This document shows, in pieces, positions 22,661 through 33,767 of a stretch of 64,000 bases of DNA. The position numbers were made by a program, and so were the translations under genes. The notes under the pieces were generated by a model that saw only the letters and a list, made by a program, of their open reading frames with translations, did not search any database and had not been told where the DNA came from. Source of the stretch: Sambucus nigra (lineage: Eukaryota; Streptophyta; Magnoliopsida; Dipsacales; Adoxaceae); contig OX422213.1 in the NCBI GenBank assembly GCA_949130495.1, positions 206,973,160-207,037,159 on the forward strand. The letters are read 5' to 3'. Position 1 is the first letter of the stretch. Every line of letters begins with the position of its first letter.

Positions 22661-23643
22661 TCATTGCCTCGACAATAAAGGAGGCATCCCCAAGTATCTC
22701 TTTAACTCTAAAAATGCCTGCTCACATTCATCGTTCCACTCAAAGGTCTTTCTGATCACCTTGAACAATAAAATACATCTATCAGTTGCTCGGGAGACGA
22801 ATCTGTTGAGAGCTGCAACACGCCTCGTAAGGCTTTGCACTTCCTTCTTGGTGGTTGAAGATTGTAGCTCCAATAAGGCTTTTATCTTGTCAAGATTTGC
22901 TTCAATACCTCTTTGGTTCATAATGTAGACGAGGAACATGCCTTCTTATATGCCAAAATCGCACTTGATCAGGTTCAGCTTCATCTGGTACTTCTCCAAC
23001 GATCAAATGTTTTGCTCAAATCAGCTATATAGTCAGTAGCTTTCTTACTTTTGGTCAACATATTGTCGACATACACCTTCATATTTTTTCTAATCTGCTC
23101 CGCAAACACCTTGTTCATTAGCTACTGATATGTAGCACCTGCATTTTTAAGACCAAAAGGCATAACATTGTAATAATATGTTCCTCGTGGGGTAATGAAA
23201 GAGGTACTTTTACTGTCTTCTAGTTTCATTTTAATTTGATTATATCCAGAATAGGCATCCATGAAGCTTAGCAACTCACGCCCCGAAGTTGCATCTACCA
23301 GCTGATCTATCCTGGGTAGAGGGAAATGATCTTTTGGGAAAGCTTTATTCAGGTCTATAAAGTCCACACACATTCTCCATTTATTCTTCTTCTTCTTAAC
23401 CATCACAACATTAGCTAGAAAATCAGGATATTTTATGTCTTTGGTGAAAGAAGCTTTTTGCAGCTTTTCCACTTCTTCTTGAATAGTCTGGTTCTTCTCC
23501 AGACTAAAGACTCTTGTTCTTTGCTTCACTGGTTTGATCTCCTTGTTGACATTGAGCTCATGACATAAAAAGGCTGGGTCTATCCCCAACATATCTTCAT
23601 GACTCCATGAAAATACCCATTTTTTATGCTTCAAAAATGCCAC
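22661..23643 (-). pseudogene. Reverse transcriptase of Tat element
   Basis: Minus-strand blocks in order: KPVKQRTRVFSLEKNQTIQE, WRMCVDFIDLNKAFPKDHFP, LLSFMDAYSGYNQIKM, FITPRGTYYYNVMPFGLKNA and ATYQ, then the active-site block. There the expected YVDD reads YVDN (Asn codon at 23062-23064), so one of the two metal-binding Asp is lost. Thumb and connection follow as MNQRGIEANLDKIKALLEL ... RRVAALNRFVSRATD. Frames change near 23110 and 22950. Confidence 0.9.
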
Positions 23644-23699
23644 CAGCTCTTGCTTTAATACTGGATCAAGTGAAGCACTAATCTGAGTTGTTCTTTCTG

Positions 23700-24500
23700 G
23701 TTGCTCGTCATTCAGAATAATACTTTATGTTGCCTCCATGACTTGGCCTTTAACGAAGTTCCGTTTCATCTCTTGGGTCTAAGGTTTCAATCTCAGACTC
23801 ATTATATTCATCCACTTGATAAGTGGTTGTTTTCTTCCTAGCATTCTCCAATTCTTCTTGCTCGGTAGATGAGTAGTAGCATTCATAAGCTAATTTTTGG
23901 TTGCCCTTCACAATTCTAACCCCAAAGTTGGTCGGGAACTTCAAATATTGATGTACAGTGGATGGCACTGCTTCAAAAATTTTCAAGCCTACTCTCCCCA
24001 TGATTATATCGTAGGCTGACTAGACATTTTTATCCATCATGAAGAAACGCACCTTCTCTGATCTGCAAGCAGGCCAGTTACTAATCAACATATCTAACTT
24101 GATCGTTCCAAGTGTAAAATCTTTTTATCCTGAAAATCCAATGAGGGGCCTGTGATGCGGCTCAAACTGACCAAGTTTTAAGTTCAAACTATCGAAGCAA
24201 TGGTAAAATATGATGGCTGCCAAGCTACCATTATCCACCAACACTCTTGAAATGATTACATCTTTCACCCTTATTTGATCACCAAAGGATCATCATGAGG
24301 ATACAGAACGCCTTCCAGATCATTTTTAGAAAAACCAATGACCAGCTTATCTTTGTTAACCTTCCTCGGGCGATCTTCTTCTGCCAGATTTATTCGTTGT
24401 ATATAGGAACAAGCTTGAGCCTCATTGAGGTAATCTTTCCTTTCATCGGTATGATCACCCCCTCCTGCGTCTCCACCTGTAATCATGTTACAATCAAATG
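23700..24500 (-). pseudogene. Aspartic protease region of Tat element
   Basis: The minus strand shows a pre-protease segment ending PHDDPLVIK, then RVLVDNGSLAA (family VLVDxGSSA, catalytic Asp present, near 24227-24245), and downstream IMGRVGLKIFEAVPSTVHQY and LKFPTNFGVRIVKGNQ ... ECYYSS, the usual sequence before RT in this lineage. Several stops lie in it. It would cleave the Gag-Pol polyprotein. Confidence 0.8.
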
Positions 24501-26208
24501 AACCAAAACGAATTAAAAATACCTCACGCTCAGGCTGTCTTGGATTTTTTGGGAGATCGGGGTCATCTTTAGGTTCATCTTCATGAACCCTTTTCTTATC
24601 ATCTCTTGGTTGGCAAGGAGATTTGGACCTCTGTTGTTGGTCCTCCCACCATTCTGGCAATCAACATACCTGTTCAGCTTTCCTCGTCTAATGAGTGCCT
24701 TTATCTCATTTTGGAGAGCTACACACTGCTTGGTCGTGTGACCATGATCTTTATGAAGCTCGCAATACTTTGATCTATCCCTTCTTTCGGAAGCTGATCT
24801 CAATTTTTCTGGACAATTCAGTTCCTCGCTGTTCTTGATTTCCTCCAGAACGTGGTTTATATCCACCTTTAAGGGAGTATAATTTGTATACTTCCTCAAG
24901 TGTTCCAACGTTTCTTTACCTTTCGAACGCTTGATCCCACCATTATGCTTGTGATCTTTCCACTTCGACTTGCCTTTCGCTTTAGTTTCTGCCTTTGCCT
25001 CAGCATTCTTCTTCGCAGCCATAGCTTCTTCGGCGTTTATAATTTTGGTTGCTTTAGCCATAAATTCAGCCATGGATTTGGGAGGATCCTTGGCCAAAGT
25101 GTAGTATAACTTGTCTGGTAAAAGACCACTCATGAGAGCTGTAATGGCTGTCTTCTCCTCATAGTCGATGACCTCCAATTTCTCGTTGTTAAAATGAGTG
25201 TTATAGTCCCTGGTACTTTCTCCTACTTTTTGCCTAACACTCAAAAGATGTGCTACCCTTTTAACTAGCTTTGCACCAAAATAGAAATTTCCTATAAAGA
25301 GCTCTTCCAGTTGATGGAAGGTTGCAATCTTCCCCCGAGGATGGTGTTGTACCATATCTGAGCAGATCCGGTAATGGTTCCTGAGAATGCCCTACACCTC
25401 ATTTCATCTGAGACTGCATAAATATCTGCTACAGCTTGGTACTTCTCTATGTGGAGAACATGATCAGTTTTTCCATCGTATTTTGGTGTGACCACAAGAG
25501 CCTTGAACTTTGATGGTGTGAGAAAATTCACAATTGCCTATACAAATGGATATCCCTTGATAAGGGTTCTTTGGAGACGATTTTTTGCCTTAGCCATATC
25601 CCCTAACCTGTCTTCCAATCTGTGAATAGATCATTTTCGTGCGTCATTCCCAGCCCCTGATCTATTTGTGTTTACCCGAGCAACAGATCGCACAGAGTTC
25701 TCCTCTTGGGATCTTTCTGCAGATCTGGGGTTTGGATGTGATTGGGCTGAGCCTTCCCTTAAATCATTTGGTCATTGATAATTTCTCGACGTAATGCGAG
25801 GAGGATTTCTGTGCCTCAAAGGGCCCAAACGGTCGAAGGGAGAAACTCTGCTCAACTTTTCAGAGCGCTTGTTCGCACTGGAGTTAGAGTGACATTTTCT
25901 TGAGAATCCAAAATTCTTATAGGAGAAGTCAAACCAGGATCACTTGAATTCCTAGTATGATAGAATTCAGTACGTCTGGATCGTGAAGACGGTGGACACA
26001 TGCTTCTATGAACACTTCGTTTTCCTGAGTGAGCAGATGCTCCATTTTGAACAGCCTGGATGAACTGTCGTATAATTTCCTGCATAGACGTTTGTCCCCT
26101 GACTAAGCTTGCCAAGATTCCTATGATATCGTTTGCATTTGGGGGAATAGAAGGGTTAGGAGGATTTCCTTCATTATTCCTATTGCTAGATTCTAGGATA
26201 TTAGCCAT
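24501..26208 (-). pseudogene. Gag of Tat element
   Basis: Starts MANILESSNRNNEGN (26208). Capsid domain in two frames (25531-25292 and 25355-24513): a KYDGKTD-like start, IWYNTILGG, TFHQLEELFIGNF and RQKVGESTRDYNTHFNNE, then a Lys/Ala-rich linker and the degenerate zinc-knuckle-like block YCELHKDHGHTTKQC followed by ALQNEIKALIRRGKLNRYV, a form usual in Tat elements. The longest intact piece is 280 codons. Gag forms the virus-like particle. Confidence 0.9.
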
Positions 26209-26249
26209 TTATGATGAGTTTTTTGGTGAAAAATGCTATGTATAGTCGT

Positions 26250-26269
26250 TTCCCACTGATAGCGCCAAT
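26250..26269 (-). promoter_or_regulatory. Primer binding site of Tat element
   Basis: The minus strand reads TTGGCGCTATCAGTGGGAAA, 1 bp inside the 5' LTR end. It resembles the TTGGCGCCGTCTGTGGGAA site frequent in Tat/Retand-type elements. Confidence 0.7.
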
Positions 26270-26270
26270 C

Positions 26271-26717
26271 TGTTGATGTAAAAAACTAGATTCGATCTAA
26301 TTAATTAATCACAGATAAATATGAGTTAAGAAATAAGATAAGAGATTTTTAAATTGGTTCAGCCTTAATGAAATGGTCTACGTCCACTGTCTTGTATTAC
26401 TGAGTATCTCGCCTTAATCTCGATTATGTTTTCTTATGATAGCTTACTCTGCCATGAGGGTATTACAATGTATTTATAGCCCTTAGGTTGTCAGTGCGAA
26501 TAGATAATATGTCGTTATTGAATAGGCATATACATATGTACATGGTAAGGAATAATCATTGAATCTGTCTTGGTCGTTTGGTCTTCCTAAGAAGTTGTTC
26601 GGTACGCTAAGTAGCTCGGTGTGCTGAGTAGCTCAGTGCATTGGACTTATGCCATGTTGGATGACACGTCTCTTCACATAATTGGTCCACGTCAGCTGAC
26701 TAATTTTTGTGTCAACA
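26271..26717 (-). repeat. 5' LTR of Tat element (right copy)
   Basis: 447 bp; minus-strand ends TGTTGACAC ... TACATCAACA. TATTTATAGCCC (near 26470) lies in the same place as in the left LTR. Confidence 0.9.
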
Positions 26718-26754
26718 ATTATTATTATTATTATTGTTGTTGTTGTTGTTGTTC

Positions 26755-26812
<58 letters not shown>
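26718..26812. repeat. (ATT)n/(TGT)n microsatellite, right side of Tat element
   Basis: ATT triplets, a short TGT block with one TCT, then a long ATT run directly after the LTR end. Confidence 0.95.
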
Positions 26813-26813
<1 letters not shown>

Positions 26814-26985
26814 GTACGTGTTATTTTTATACATTCGTGTAATTTTATTATTTTGTGTGTTGTACTATTTTATGTGTCTATAATATTATATACAAGGATA
26901 TGCGTGTCGTTTGTATATAGTAGTATATATGTGTTCTATACTAATGTGAGTATGTGTGTTATTTTGTGCGTCATATTTTATGTAA

Positions 26986-27166
26986 GAATAATGCTTTGAG
27001 TTTCAAATAACTCCCCCAAATCTCCCCCAAATCCTATGTGGACGCCACGTCATTCTTCCACTTACCTGTCATCTATTGTTATGTGATGCGGGTCCCGCCA
27101 GGACACAAAGCACAAATCATTTTGGGAGAAATTTTGGGAAATTATTTGGGACTCATAGCACTACTC
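26986..27166. mobile_element. Mutator-type MITE, 181 bp
   Basis: Flanked by perfect 9-bp direct repeats TTTATGTAA (26977-26985 and 27167-27175). The terminal inverted repeats of about 40 bp are imperfect: the left begins GAATAATGCTTTGAGT, the right (complement) GAGTAGTGCTATGAGT, both followed by CAAATAA and C-rich/A-rich blocks. There is no coding capacity. A 9-bp TSD and this size fit a non-autonomous MULE. Confidence 0.88.
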
Positions 27167-27175
27167 TTTATGTAA

Positions 27176-27859
27176 ATATAAATATGTTTTGTTTGAATAT
27201 TATAGTTATTAAATATTTTGTTATATGTATATTGGTGTTTATTATTATACTAAACTAAATATTTAGTATGTGTATATATTTTATATAAGTATTATATATG
27301 TTAGTGTTTATGATATTTATATAATATGTACGTATATTATTATTATTAGTATGTATGTATGATATGTTATATTTATAGGTATACATATATATATACTCAC
27401 ACACATCACTTTTACACCACAAAATTCATTAAACCCAAGAAAAATTCAATGCTATCCTCTTTGTCCCTCCTGTACGAATAACGACACCCATTCAACTCAA
27501 ACCCATTTCCTTCCACATAACCGACCATACTCCATACCCACTTAACCCAACAATCAACCCCTCACCCATCGCCTTTATCCCCCACCAAACACACCCAAAC
27601 ACACCACTCGCGGCCAACCAAACACCCACCATCCATCCATCCTACCCGTAACTGACCAACTCGAGACCTACACACAACCCATGGCAGCTCTCTAACCCAC
27701 CACATGCACTATCCAACCATACCCACTACCCACCATAACCCAAACCCGGTAACCCTATCTCTCCTAAACACCCTCATTCCTCAAACCCGACACACCCCAA
27801 AACCTACTGCTTTGGGCAGCAGGTGGTTCCCCACGCTGATACAGTTTTCACACACATGC

Positions 27860-27910
<51 letters not shown>

Positions 27911-28184
27911 AAGGAGAACCCATAACAAACACAAACACCAACAAATAAAAAAATATAATCCCGATTCTCTCTCATGTCCTACCTGTAAACACATGCATAA
28001 AATTATGACAAAATTAAATATGGGTTGAACTAAATGTGAATTTGATCAAATATGAGTTGAGTTAAATATGGGTTGCACCAAATATGGGCGAATCAAATAT
28101 GGATTGAGCCAACACATTATTTTTCTACTAAAGTAAGTATTACAATTCAAGGTATATGTAAAAAAACTCATATTTTACTCACAG
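27176..28184. other. Non-coding, C-rich stretch and microsatellite
   Basis: 27400-27830 is unusually rich in C and A on the plus strand (many ACCC, CCCA and CCAAAC words) with almost no G. It is followed by (TA)n(TG)n at 27861-27905. No gene is recognised; ORFs here are short and of biased composition. Confidence 0.5.
27861..27905. repeat. (TA)n(TG)n compound microsatellite
   Basis: A TA run passing directly into a TG run of about 14 units. Confidence 0.95.
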
Positions 28185-28345
28185 CTTTTAAAAATGAGTA
28201 TTATATTTGATTCGTATCTTTTAAAATTGGGCTCCATATTTGATTCTTATCTTTCAAATATGGGCCAATATTTGACTCATAACTTTAAAATATGAGCTCC
28301 AAATTTAACTCATAGATTTTAAATATGATCCCATATTTAAATGAT
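28018..28345. repeat. Degenerate AAATATG-rich repeats in both orientations
   Basis: 28018-28105 has repeated AAATATGGGTTGA-like words; 28185-28345 has about four to five degenerate units of about 33 bp (TTTAAAATATGAGCTCCAAATTTAACTCATA type). The two parts share words such as AAATATGGG and CCATATTTGA in opposite senses. Confidence 0.55.
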
Positions 28346-28565
28346 TGTACTAATATGAATTACTTTATTATTTGGGCCACATTTTGCCATTACAACATAA
28401 AACCATAGCCATTGTTCCCCATTCTTGTACCCCGTAACTTTTCCATCTCTCTAACCTAAGCTCACTTGCTATAGACATGAAGATGTTGAGGAAGGGAAGA
28501 CAAAGAGGATTCAGGATACATAAAATTTTAGAGAGAGTTTGCTAGCTTAATTTTGAGTTTAGTAT

Positions 28566-28619
28566 TTTTAGGAGCACCAAAAATATTATACTTTGTATTT
28601 TTATTTTTAGTGCTCCTAG
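28566..28619. repeat. Inverted repeat (hairpin)
   Basis: The arms AGGAGCACCAAAAATA and TATTTTTAGTGCTCCT pair at 15 of 16 positions around a short AT-rich loop. Confidence 0.75.
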
Positions 28620-29350
28620 AAACTAATTTGTGTCCAAGTTTGGAGGATTTTTTTTTATTAACATTCAAGTTTGGAGCTCCAATTTTATAAGTTAATTATT
28701 AATGAGGATTATATTTTCATCTTGCAATTTTTGTGCTTTAATTATAATGATAGCTTAAATTAATTGCTAGAATTAGGTGAAATTACCATGATTACTTAGT
28801 GTATGTTTTAATTAGTTTAATTTGATTAAATTCCCTAGTTGTTCTAAAAACATTTTAAAAATTCGTTATTCATTAAAATAGTCACGATAGTGATATCTTA
28901 AACCTTCGAAAATAATTATTTTATTCACATTTTTTGATTTTGTGTACTTACGTTTGATGGATTATTCTTATGTTAAATCGTTTGATAGTTTGTATTTATG
29001 TTTGACATAAAATGCTTAGAAGTGATAAATATTAAGGATCACAAGTATTTAGCCATGATTTTAAATATTTATTTGTAGTCACTCCCATGTTTTTATTTTT
29101 TTTACTTGTTGGTCTTGTTGTAACAATTATGAGATAAGTGGCATTCTCTGCAGGAAGGCAACTATGAGACAACTATGGGCAATTAGATGTGGTTACAAAA
29201 AATATGAAGGCGATTTTAGGTTATTATGGGACTTAAAACAATTTTAAAAATACATGGGAGGGGAGCCTAACAAAACTTTGAAAATGGGACTAAACCCCCA
29301 AAAAAACTATAAATTTTATCCATATCCTTTGATTTATTGTGCCTATGTTT
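28620..29350. other. Unassigned AT-rich sequence; target of the copia-type insertion
   Basis: No gene seen. The segment 28937-29010 (TTTGATTTTG .. TACGTTTGATGGATTAT .. TTTGACATAAAA) is repeated at the pre-insertion site of the copia-type element, split as 29325-29355 plus 35137-35210. Confidence 0.5.
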
Positions 29351-29355
29351 GATGG

Positions 29356-30725
29356 TGTAAGGAAAAATTTTCAATTGAGTCAATTTGTATGTATTGGCTT
29401 AATTTCGGACATAACACTTTGAGTCATAGGATAGAAGTTATGTTTGTGTCCTTTCAATCCTATGACACTTTTGTTGAAGACGTAGCGGCCAAGTCAAAAG
29501 AGATCTCATCATATGCCATGTTTCGTGCCTCATATCGTCATCAACATTCCAAGGATCTATCAGGTATGAATGCTTATATTGTGTTGAGCCTTGAAATTTT
29601 TTTATTGGTTATCAGAATTTTTGCTAAGCTATTTTAAAATATTTTTACGTTTTTTTAAGAAAAATATTTTAATTTTCCCAAGTCGTTCGAACGAGATTTG
29701 GTGTTCGTTCGAGTGACTTCTAATTAGGTGGACTTTTGGTTTGTAATCACTTCTCTTTAAAAGTTGTATTTTTATCTCATTTGAATGAGATGACTATGTC
29801 ATTCGAACGAGACTGTTTTTCGTTCGAATGACTGGAGCAGTTTTTCAAAAACTGTAGTTTTTACTTGGTAAATTTTCTTCATCTTCCCACTACTCTTTAC
29901 ATTCATTTTTATCGTGCGGAAGTACTGTTTTCCAAATGAACTTTTTAAACCTTTAGAGAAAAAAAATTCTCTAAGAAGTTCATCCATGTTTATTAATCAT
30001 TTGTGATTAATTTTTATCAAACTCCAACCCAAGTTTACGCCTAATTATTTTTATCCAAGTTTCAACATACATATATGTTTTGAGATCACAATTTGGCACC
30101 GGCTTTATCATTCTCTACATTATTTAGAATTATTTCTTTCGAAGGATTCCGTGTTCGTTGGTGTACATACAATGAACTCAGTATACGTGACAGTAACTAT
30201 GCCCCATCGGTGGACTCCGAGACGTAGGTGGACTCTTACGTTGTTACTAGGCAGAGGTTGAAGGAATGAAGAGCATATAGGCTTGCAAGGGTGTCGAGTC
30301 GTTGTGTAAGTATTATGTCGTGTCCTTTTGTAATTTCGTACTTAGTGGACTTGTGGTTGGGTCGTCCGAGATTTTTTTCATTATGGGGTTTTCTCGTATA
30401 TCGCAGCACTGTGGTTGTTTATTTTATCTTCTAAACTCACACCTAGATGCATGCTTAGGTTAAAAAGATAAAATTGGTTTAACCACAAAAATGGTTTGAT
30501 TGGTGCTCAATTAATTTGGGTTGTGTTAGTTTAAGAAAGGGTTAATTTGACAAAATTCACGTTTAGTTTGGTTTGTATAAATTTGAATGTGAATTGAAGT
30601 TTTGTTCAAAAAGAGAAAATTAATTTTGAAAAAAATTAAAATTCAGAAAATTCAGAACCATCATCCCATTTCCCATTTTACAAAGTGGTACCAAAGCTTA
30701 CAATTTAAGAAATTCCACTCTAACA
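29356..30725 (+). repeat. 5' LTR of copia-type element
   Basis: 1370 bp, TGTAAGGAAAAATTTTC ... CCACTCTAACA. It contains palindromic TTCGAA motifs at about 29685-29835. Confidence 0.9.
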
Positions 30726-30727
30726 AG

Positions 30728-30740
30728 TTGTATCAGAGCA
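30728..30740 (+). promoter_or_regulatory. Primer binding site, tRNA-iMet type
   Basis: TTGTATCAGAGCA differs at one position from TGGTATCAGAGCA, the usual copia primer site; it lies 2 bp inside the LTR. Confidence 0.8.
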
Positions 30741-30774
30741 GGTGCACTAAATTATCGTGTTAGATCATTTTAGG

Positions 30775-31895
30775 TTTGAATAATATATCATCTTTGAGGT
30801 TTCCTATTTCTGATGGTTCTAACTATGCGCACTGGAAAGTGAGTTGAGGTTAGCACTTAAGTCATTAGATGAGCGATTTTGGCAATCGGTTGTTAGAGGG
30901 TCATCCCCCCCCCCCCCCCCAACGTATTTAGAATGAGAAGTTCGTGTTCCTAAACCCGTAGTGATAGTTAACCGAAAGAGGGACCCGATTCCCTCATTGA
31001 GCGCAACTTCACCACGTTCATGGCTAGTCATGCTAGTTTTGATGATGAATCTTCCCATGAAGATATTTATTTGCATGACACTTTCGAGGCCATTGTTTGT
31101 GAATTTCAAGTGATTGATGGTAAAGTGTGTGGTGAAGAGAGTGAGAATGAAGAAGAGGAGGAGGAGAGTGAACTCCAAGTGGCCTTCCATGAGTTGTATG
31201 AGGAATCGTTGATATTGAAAAAGTCAAACTTAAAGTTTGAATCAAGGATAAAAGAATGTTCCGTAAGTAATGACGAAAATATTTTAATGGAAGATCTTAG
31301 GGCACGTAAGAGGACACTTAGAAAGAAGCTAGATTATGTTGAAGGTGAGAGAGATAGTCTTCGAGGCTTAATGGAGGCTATGAAGAAAGAGCTTCTCGAG
31401 TTTGAAGAGTCTAGGCGTTTACTTGAGTCTAGGATTGTGGAGCCCGAAGAGAGATTAAGAGACTCGAGTCAGGTCAAGCTTGATTTGGAGTCTAGGTATG
31501 AAAATTTGGATAAGATGTTAGGCACCGTCCAAATAAAAAATGGCAAGTGTTGTGTTGGCTTCGATACTCAAAATGCTTCTGCTAACAAAGCCAAAATCAT
31601 GATTTTGAGAGAACCGTCTAGGAATGCTAGCAAATGTCGACCCTTAGGTAATACTTATCACCGTGCTTTCACTTGCACACATTGTGGTAGGAAGGGTCAC
31701 CTTAGGAGGTTTTGTTTTTATCTTAGAAATAGTACTAGGAAGTCAAGGGGTAGAGTCACCAAGGTCACTCGTACCCGAGAGTGTCACATTACACCTATGT
31801 GGGTTAGGAGATCCGATTTGGAGGCTTTACATGATAGACTTTATGATTCTCATTTGCTTGCACATGATACTTCCCATTCTAGATCTAAAGGTTGA
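30775..31895 (+). pseudogene. Copia-type gag
   Basis: 30780-30900 encodes an N-terminal copia gag motif in a broken frame (FPISDGSNYAHWKV, then SLDERFWQSVV; family 'f.G.NY..Wk ... D...W..v'). After a run of 16 C (30905-30920) the frame 31020-31895 is open for 291 codons: an acidic stretch (ESENEEEEEESE), a coiled coil of about 120 residues, and a CCHC zinc knuckle CTHCGRKGHLRRFC with spacing C-x2-C-x4-H-x4-C, then a basic tail. The protein would package RNA in virus-like particles. The N-terminal part is broken, but the open frame is long for such an old copy. Confidence 0.8.
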
Positions 31896-33753
31896 TTGTG
31901 TTAGCTTTGTTTTCATACACTACATGTGCTTCATGATATATTCTTACTAGTTGTATGTTTGTTAGTCATATTCTAGACTATGCTTCATCATATATGTTTT
32001 GCTAGAATTATGATAAGCGTATGTTTTGTCTTTTGTTTTTGTATTTATTGAGTCTTATAAAAAAATATAAAAAGATTTTGTTTGTCTTTTGAGTTGCGCT
32101 TGTTTTAATTTTTTTTTAAATTTAAAAACTCAAAAAGATTTCTTTTGTTTATTTGTATTTTAGTTTTACACATTTTATATGGCATATCCATGTGTTTGAA
32201 TCCTATATCACTTTTTCTATCCATGTGGCTAGAACTTTATTTATGAATTTCAATTCTTAAAGTGTTCTTCATCAAGCTTGCATGGAGTAGTTTGACTTTG
32301 ATTTGCTTAATGGATTTTCTTTGTATATGCCTCAACACACTCATGCACGAGTTCTTTTGAATGTTAACTTCACTTGTATATTTGAGCTTTGTGAAATGTT
32401 ATCCCATCAATTTCGTCATCTACATATTTTGTGACTATAAGGGATTTATGCATGTAAGAATCGTTGCCCATGAGCTTTATTTGAATTGTTTGGAAAATAG
32501 ATGAGGGTGCACGGGAAAGGGCTACGAAAGGAGAAAATATCCTTTATGGCAAAGCCATCGTTGGCAAGAGACTATTGAAAAGATTAAAGGCAATAAATAC
32601 AGAAAATTTACCAAAGTCCAACATAGTTTAGTTTGTTTGATCATTCAAAAGAAATCATTTCAAAAGAATTGAGAGAAAAAAAATATGTAATATGTCTATA
32701 TTTCGAGGAAGTTTAGTTGAAGATCAACGGGTTTGCGCAATGAATCCTAGTTATACTTATTCTTTCATGACTCTATTAATTTGTAGAATCATCAAAATTA
32801 TAGGCTTGTGTACATTGTGCTTGTTTATTCTTTGATTCACTTTATCTTGTCACGTGAGGATAAATCTAAGTTTGAAAAATTAGTGATTAAATAGAACTAC
32901 TTGAAGATATTTAAGTGATTGGTTCATAACTCTTTTGTCTCTAGTTCACACCCCTTCACTCCATTTACCACATTTAATTTAGACACATTTATACCATATG
33001 AGTGTGGAAAGCTTATCGTGTTTAGTGTCTTGTGTGGTGTTTATACCTATATATATATGTGCTTATGCTTCATTGATATTTGTGTGTGTGTGTGTGTGTG
33101 TGTGTATATGGTATTGTTTGTTTTGAGTCTTTGCTTTTACGTTTAGTCCTTATATACTATTTATTCATATCAATATCTATCTTGTTACGATTTTTCATTG
33201 GTATCCCATGCTCATTTCAGTTGATATAATTTTTCGATTGCATTATAGTTGGTATATATTGTTCTTTATGTGGATTGGTTGTTCTTGTGTTGCCAAGTTG
33301 TCTCATTATTTCTTGTATCACTCTTCACCATTTCATGAAATACTTGTCTTTCCTTTATGCTTACCCCTTGTCTCATTTAAGGGGAAAATTATTTTTATAC
33401 ATGGAAAAAGTAATTATTATATGCACTTTAGTCTTTGTCTATTCCTGAAAAAAAAGGGGAGAAATGGTATCTAACTCTTTTCATTTGGGGAGATCAAACT
33501 TTAGGGGAGACGTCCTTTTTTAGGTAGACATTGTTAGATAGGGGGAGGATTTAATTATGCAATTTAAATTGTTATGTTCTCTATGCATTTATGGCTTGCT
33601 TAAGTGTGTAGGTTTTCTATCATGCGGTAACAAAGTACTCAATATACGTGCCAGTCAAGCGTCTGTATTTTTTTCTTTCGAGTTGAGATTAAGTCATTTA
33701 GATGATCTTGATGGCCCATAGGGTTTTTATTTTTGGTTTTGTCCTGGAATATC
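31896..33753 (+). other. Non-coding interior of copia-type element
   Basis: No pol motif in any frame. It is collinear with 1050-2857 of the related truncated copy, so the layout is a family feature. It includes (TG)12 at 33081-33105. Confidence 0.7.
33081..33105. repeat. (TG)12 microsatellite
   Basis: Lies at the position that carries (TA)n in the other copy (2167-2209); followed in both by TATGGTAT. Confidence 0.95.
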
Positions 33754-33767
33754 CAAAAGGGGAGATT
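33754..33767 (+). promoter_or_regulatory. Polypurine tract of copia-type element
   Basis: CAAAAGGGGAGATT directly before the 3' LTR. Confidence 0.85.

Larger units (their letters stand above)
15251..26717 (-). mobile_element. Tat-lineage Ty3/gypsy retrotransposon with two antisense genes
   Basis: Complete element of 11,467 bp on the minus strand with two 447-bp LTRs. Minus-strand order: 5' LTR, PBS, gag, protease, RT, RNase H, second RNase H, integrase, about 4.7 kb of extra sequence, PPT, 3' LTR. The duplicated RNase H (block NLYVDGSS ... NNKAEYEA ... DSQLVVNQ) is diagnostic of the Tat lineage. The extra region holds two plus-strand (antisense) genes. LTR differences are few (by eye about 7 per 100 over 260 bp), fewer than in the other elements here. 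Stops, frameshifts and lost catalytic residues show it is inactive. No TSD is readable because both flanks are microsatellite. Confidence 0.9.

Noticed and set aside
26621..26999. ORFs rich in Tyr/Cys or Ile/Val after the right LTR
   Set aside because: Same cause: ATT/TGT microsatellite read in two frames, partly overlapping the LTR.
27704..27975. Overlapping ORFs with poly-Tyr-Ile, Cys-Val or Thr-His runs
   Set aside because: Produced by the TA/TG microsatellite and C-rich sequence.
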